64,000 bases of DNA, taken from contig JBAXED010000005.1 in the NCBI GenBank assembly GCA_037140615.1, positions 1 to 64,000 of the forward strand, given 5' to 3'. This document shows, one piece after another, positions 61,903-64,000 of the stretch. This DNA comes from CAINVV01 sp037140615 (lineage in GTDB: Bacteria; Bacteroidota; Bacteroidia; Bacteroidales; Prolixibacteraceae). The notes beneath the pieces were generated by a model, which saw only the letters and a program-made list of their open reading frames with translations, ran no database searches and was not told where the DNA came from. The translations under genes and the position numbers were made by a program. Each line of letters begins with the position of its first letter. The first letter of the stretch is position 1.

Positions 61903-62794
61903 CCGTTCGACCTCTTCTGCCGAAATAATATTTAGAAAGTGGGAAACCAATGACTGATAATAGGATAATCAGGGTACCCAGATAGAATCCGGTGGTCATC
62001 TTTTCGGTCTCCCCGAAAATAAAGAAGGCCATCACAATCCCGTAAACCGGTTCAAGATTGATTGTGAGCGTTACTGTAAAAGCAGAAAGATGCTTCATAA
62101 CATCGACCTGGACCGTGTGGGCATAAGCTGTGCAGACCGTGGCTAAAAGAACCAAATAGAAAAAGTCCGGAAGCGTGGGCAATGTCGAAGGCACAACAAT
62201 CCCTCGTCCTGAGGCAGTGATGTAAAGACTTAGACCAAGCAGTCCACCGATCATCTCATAAAAACTGATTTTGATGGCCGTGTGTTTGGCCACCAGTTTC
62301 TTGTTTAAAACAGTAAATAATCCGGCCAGGAAAGCCGACAACAAAGCAACCATGATCCCCAAAGCGTAATGCGTTTCGAATTTGAAGATCAGGTAGAGTC
62401 CGGCAATGATGATCAGACCAATCAGTACCTCAAAAAAATTGATGCGCTTCCGTTGAAAAAAAGGCTCCAGAAAGCTGGTAAACAAAGTGGTGGTGGCAAA
62501 ACAGCCTAGCGTCACCGATACGTTGGAGAGTTTTATTGCACCATAAAAAGTGACCCAATGGAGCGCAATGATCAGTCCGACACCAAAAAATGAAAGGAGC
62601 TCTTTCCTGGTTACATCAAGTGGTTCACCCTTGATTTTCAAATATATAAACAACGTAATGATGGCCAAAAACATCCGATACCACACCAGTTCAAGGGCAG
62701 GCAGCTCAATCAGCTTTCCCAGGATGGCAGTGAAACCATAAATGAGAACGATCAGGTGAAGTTTCAAATAAGTAGTGAGCAGCTCTTTTCTCAA
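61886..62794 (-). CDS. DMT-superfamily permease (EamA, drug/metabolite transporter)
   Basis: 302 aa with ten hydrophobic segments in two EamA repeats (residues ~8-143 and ~150-285). Landmarks are YGFTAILGKLIELPALELVWYR at the N-terminus and NLEPVYGIVMAFFIFGETEK near residue 245, the paired-EamA signature. Likely exports or imports a small metabolite or amino acid. It converges on the hypothetical gene with a 17-base overlap and is divergent from YhcH. Confidence 0.88.
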   Translation of the reverse strand: MRKELLTTYLKLHLIVLIYGFTAILGKLIELPALELVWYRMFLAIITLFIYLKIKGEPLDVTRKELLSFFGVGLIIALHWVTFYGAIKLSNVSVTLGCFATTTLFTSFLEPFFQRKRINFFEVLIGLIIIAGLYLIFKFETHYALGIMVALLSAFLAGLFTVLNKKLVAKHTAIKISFYEMIGGLLGLSLYITASGRGIVVPSTLPTLPDFFYLVLLATVCTAYAHTVQVDVMKHLSAFTVTLTINLEPVYGIVMAFFIFGETEKMTTGFYLGTLIILLSVIGFPLSKYYFGRRGRTVNQIR

Positions 62795-62842
62795 AATGAT
62801 GTTAGTTTTTGCTTCAAAAATAGCATCGTTTAAGATATATAT

Positions 62843-62850
62843 TAACTTTG
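62843..62850 (+). promoter_or_regulatory. -7 element (TAACTTTG) upstream of the YhcH gene
   Basis: Perfect TAnnTTTG match ~54 bases before the ATG at 62904; no good TTG at the usual spacing was found, so it is only a candidate. Confidence 0.3.
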
Positions 62851-62903
62851 TGGTAGCTTTTTATTTTAGATAAAAAAGTACCACCAAGCGAAAAAAAAAT
62901 ACC

Positions 62904-63359
62904 ATGGTTTTAGATAGGATTGAAAATGCGGAACGTTACCTTTCCCTGGGTGATGGAATTGCCAAGGCACTCAGATATATTCAGAATAACAACCTTACCG
63001 GAGTTAAACCCGGACGGTATGAACTGGACAACGACCGGTTGGTGATGATGGTATTCGAATTCGATAGCACCAACCTGAATGAATGCAGGCTGGAAGGTCA
63101 CCGCAAGTACATCGACCTGCAATATTGGGTATCCGGATCGGAGTTGATGGGACATGATGTTTTGCACAATCAGCCTGTTTTGGAGGAGTACAACGAAAAA
63201 ACAGACTGCGCTTTTTACACCTGTATCGCTTCCTATTCAAGGGTTTTGCCTGGAACCTTTGTCATTTACTATCCATCCGATCTGCACACGGCTGTTTCGG
63301 ATCCCCTTTCGGATTCCAGCATAAAAAAAATCGTTTTCAAAATTCTGGTCGAAGCTTAA
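62904..63359 (+). CDS. YhcH/YjgK/YiaL-family (DUF386) protein
   Basis: 151 aa. The family pattern is clear: CRLEGHRKYIDLQYWVSGSE (about residues 55-74) and VLPGTFVIYYPSDLHTAVSD (about 115-134), with His/Glu metal ligands typical of this cupin-like beta barrel. Members occur in sialic-acid and N-acetylmannosamine clusters; one is an N-acetylneuraminate mutarotase-type enzyme. Its last 23 bases overlap the 3' end of the convergent ABC ATPase gene. The overlap codes for KILVEA on this strand and KLRPEF on the other. Confidence 0.9.
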   Translation: MVLDRIENAERYLSLGDGIAKALRYIQNNNLTGVKPGRYELDNDRLVMMVFEFDSTNLNECRLEGHRKYIDLQYWVSGSELMGHDVLHNQPVLEEYNEKTDCAFYTCIASYSRVLPGTFVIYYPSDLHTAVSDPLSDSSIKKIVFKILVEA

Positions 63360-64000
63360 GCGATTTCATCGCACGGCAAAGTTGCTCCATGGTTTCTACT
63401 TCCATGGTGGCGTCGTTGTATGCTATAATCCAGCCCTTTGCGGACTGGGTTATGAGGGGGCGAGGGGGCGAGGGGACGAGGGGGAGACTGGGAGACTGGG
63501 GGACTGGGAGACTGGGAGATGAAGAGGACGAGGACGAGGGGACGAGGGGACGAGGGAACGACTGGGGGACTGGGAGACTGGGAGAGGGCGAGTGGACTAG
63601 GGGACTTGGAGAGGGCGAGAGAAGGACTTCGAAGCCGAGGCGCTCGAGGGCTTTTTGGGCCAGAATAAGTTCCGGTCCAGAGGCTGAAAGCTCAGCACCA
63701 CCTTTGCTTTCGCGTTTGATCCGAAAATCGCCCTTTTCTGTGTCAAATTGCAAATGATGATTGTTGGGAAAAAGTGCGTCAAGATAACCGCCACAAGCCA
63801 CTTCCTCAGGTATTCCTTGCACAACTTCCTTGTCCAGCATCAACCAGATACGATCTGCCATGGTAAGGGCAGTATTTAAATCATGCGTGGAAAAAATAAT
63901 GCATTTGCCTTCATCGTTGGCAAGTTGATGCAAAATTCTGACAATCTCATACTTGTTGGAAATATCCAGATAAGCGGTTGGCTCGTCCAGTACCATGATC
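63337..64000 (-). CDS. Iron-type ABC transporter ATPase (partial) with an in-frame Ser/Pro repeat insert
   Basis: Cut by the right window edge; the C-terminal 221 codons are visible. The first residues are the Walker B/D-loop region MVLDEPTAYLDISN, followed by the H-loop STHDLN (FecE/FepC-type ATPase of iron-siderophore or cobalamin import). After LERLGFEVL (about residue 126 of the visible part) comes a Ser/Pro-rich stretch (63454-63626 on the DNA, ~58 residues: runs such as SPSPSPLV, SSSSSSSP and PVPQSPSLPLVP), and then ordinary sequence resumes with KGWIIAYNDATMEVETMEQL. The insert is an A-type repeat read in frame, so the C-terminal domain is split by low-complexity sequence. The reading frame is intact. 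Confidence 0.85.
   Translation of the reverse strand, partial: IMVLDEPTAYLDISNKYEIVRILHQLANDEGKCIIFSTHDLNTALTMADRIWLMLDKEVVQGIPEEVACGGYLDALFPNNHHLQFDTEKGDFRIKRESKGGAELSASGPELILAQKALERLGFEVLLSPSPSPLVHSPSPSLPVPQSFPRPLVPSSSSSSSPSLPVPQSPSLPLVPSPPRPLITQSAKGWIIAYNDATMEVETMEQLCRAMKSLKLRPEF
63454..63626. repeat. Family A repeat inside the ABC ATPase coding region
   Basis: 173 bases of GGCGAGGG, GACGAGGG and GACTGGGA units with two sub-blocks (63454-63520, 63536-63626). It is the only copy of any repeat family in this window that lies well inside a coding region; its unit composition matches the intergenic A tracts at 17010, 48686 and 53533. Confidence 0.8.

Overview
The window looks like a chromosomal piece of a Bacteroidota bacterium, most likely Bacteroidales/Marinilabiliales-like (inference). 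Support: an ECF sigma / FecR anti-sigma / SusC-type TonB receptor locus, an S46 dipeptidyl peptidase, a Reg_prop/Y_Y_Y sensor kinase, LemA-DUF3137, several Tat-exported Gfo/Idh/MocA oxidoreductases, and promoters of the Bacteroidota type (TTG, 16-21 bp, TAnnTTTG). No rRNA, insertion sequence, prophage or CRISPR array was found. One tRNA (Gly, anticodon CCC) is present. Both window edges cut genes: a SusC-type receptor on the left and an ABC ATPase on the right.

Layout. 1-3332 (minus): ECF sigma, a small antitoxin candidate, a zeta-toxin-like kinase, FecR and SusC; the toxin-antitoxin-like pair separates sigma from anti-sigma. 3718-9209 (plus): efflux operon with two membrane-fusion proteins, a MacB-type permease and a TolC-like channel, but no ATPase. 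9600-14398: M28 peptidase, HigB/HigA module, S46 peptidase. 14496-31697: carbohydrate and organic-acid island (glycoside hydrolase, DUF6807, two Gfo/Idh/MocA, UroD-like, ThuA-DUF6807 fusion, dicarboxylate symporter, aldo/keto reductase, propeller sensor kinase, FAD oxidoreductase). 31878-41408: YwbE, LemA/DUF3137, a TPR protein, a membrane protein and two histidine kinases. 41635-43557: tRNA-Gly and argS. 43774-48526: a HEAT plus double DUF1080 protein in an operon with a third Gfo/Idh/MocA. 48734-64000: gamma-glutamyltransferase, D-lactate dehydrogenase-like flavoprotein, TPR proteins, RelA/SpoT homologue, SanA-like protein, split ThrE exporter, ATP-grasp-like protein, DMT transporter, YhcH and an iron-type ABC ATPase.

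The Gfo/Idh/MocA, DUF1080, ThuA and DUF6807 proteins are the families linked to oxidation of glycosides to 3-keto sugars and their cleavage, so the two carbohydrate blocks plausibly form one periplasmic 3-keto-glycoside pathway (inference).

The most unusual structure is not a gene. Most longer gaps carry short-unit degenerate tandem repeats of at least seven families. They are polar with respect to genes: copies following a stop codon are purine-rich on the mRNA strand and copies preceding a start codon are pyrimidine-rich, so many gaps hold inverted pairs. Several copies supply the stop codon of the adjacent gene, and one lies in frame inside the ABC ATPase gene as a Ser/Pro-rich stretch of about 58 residues.
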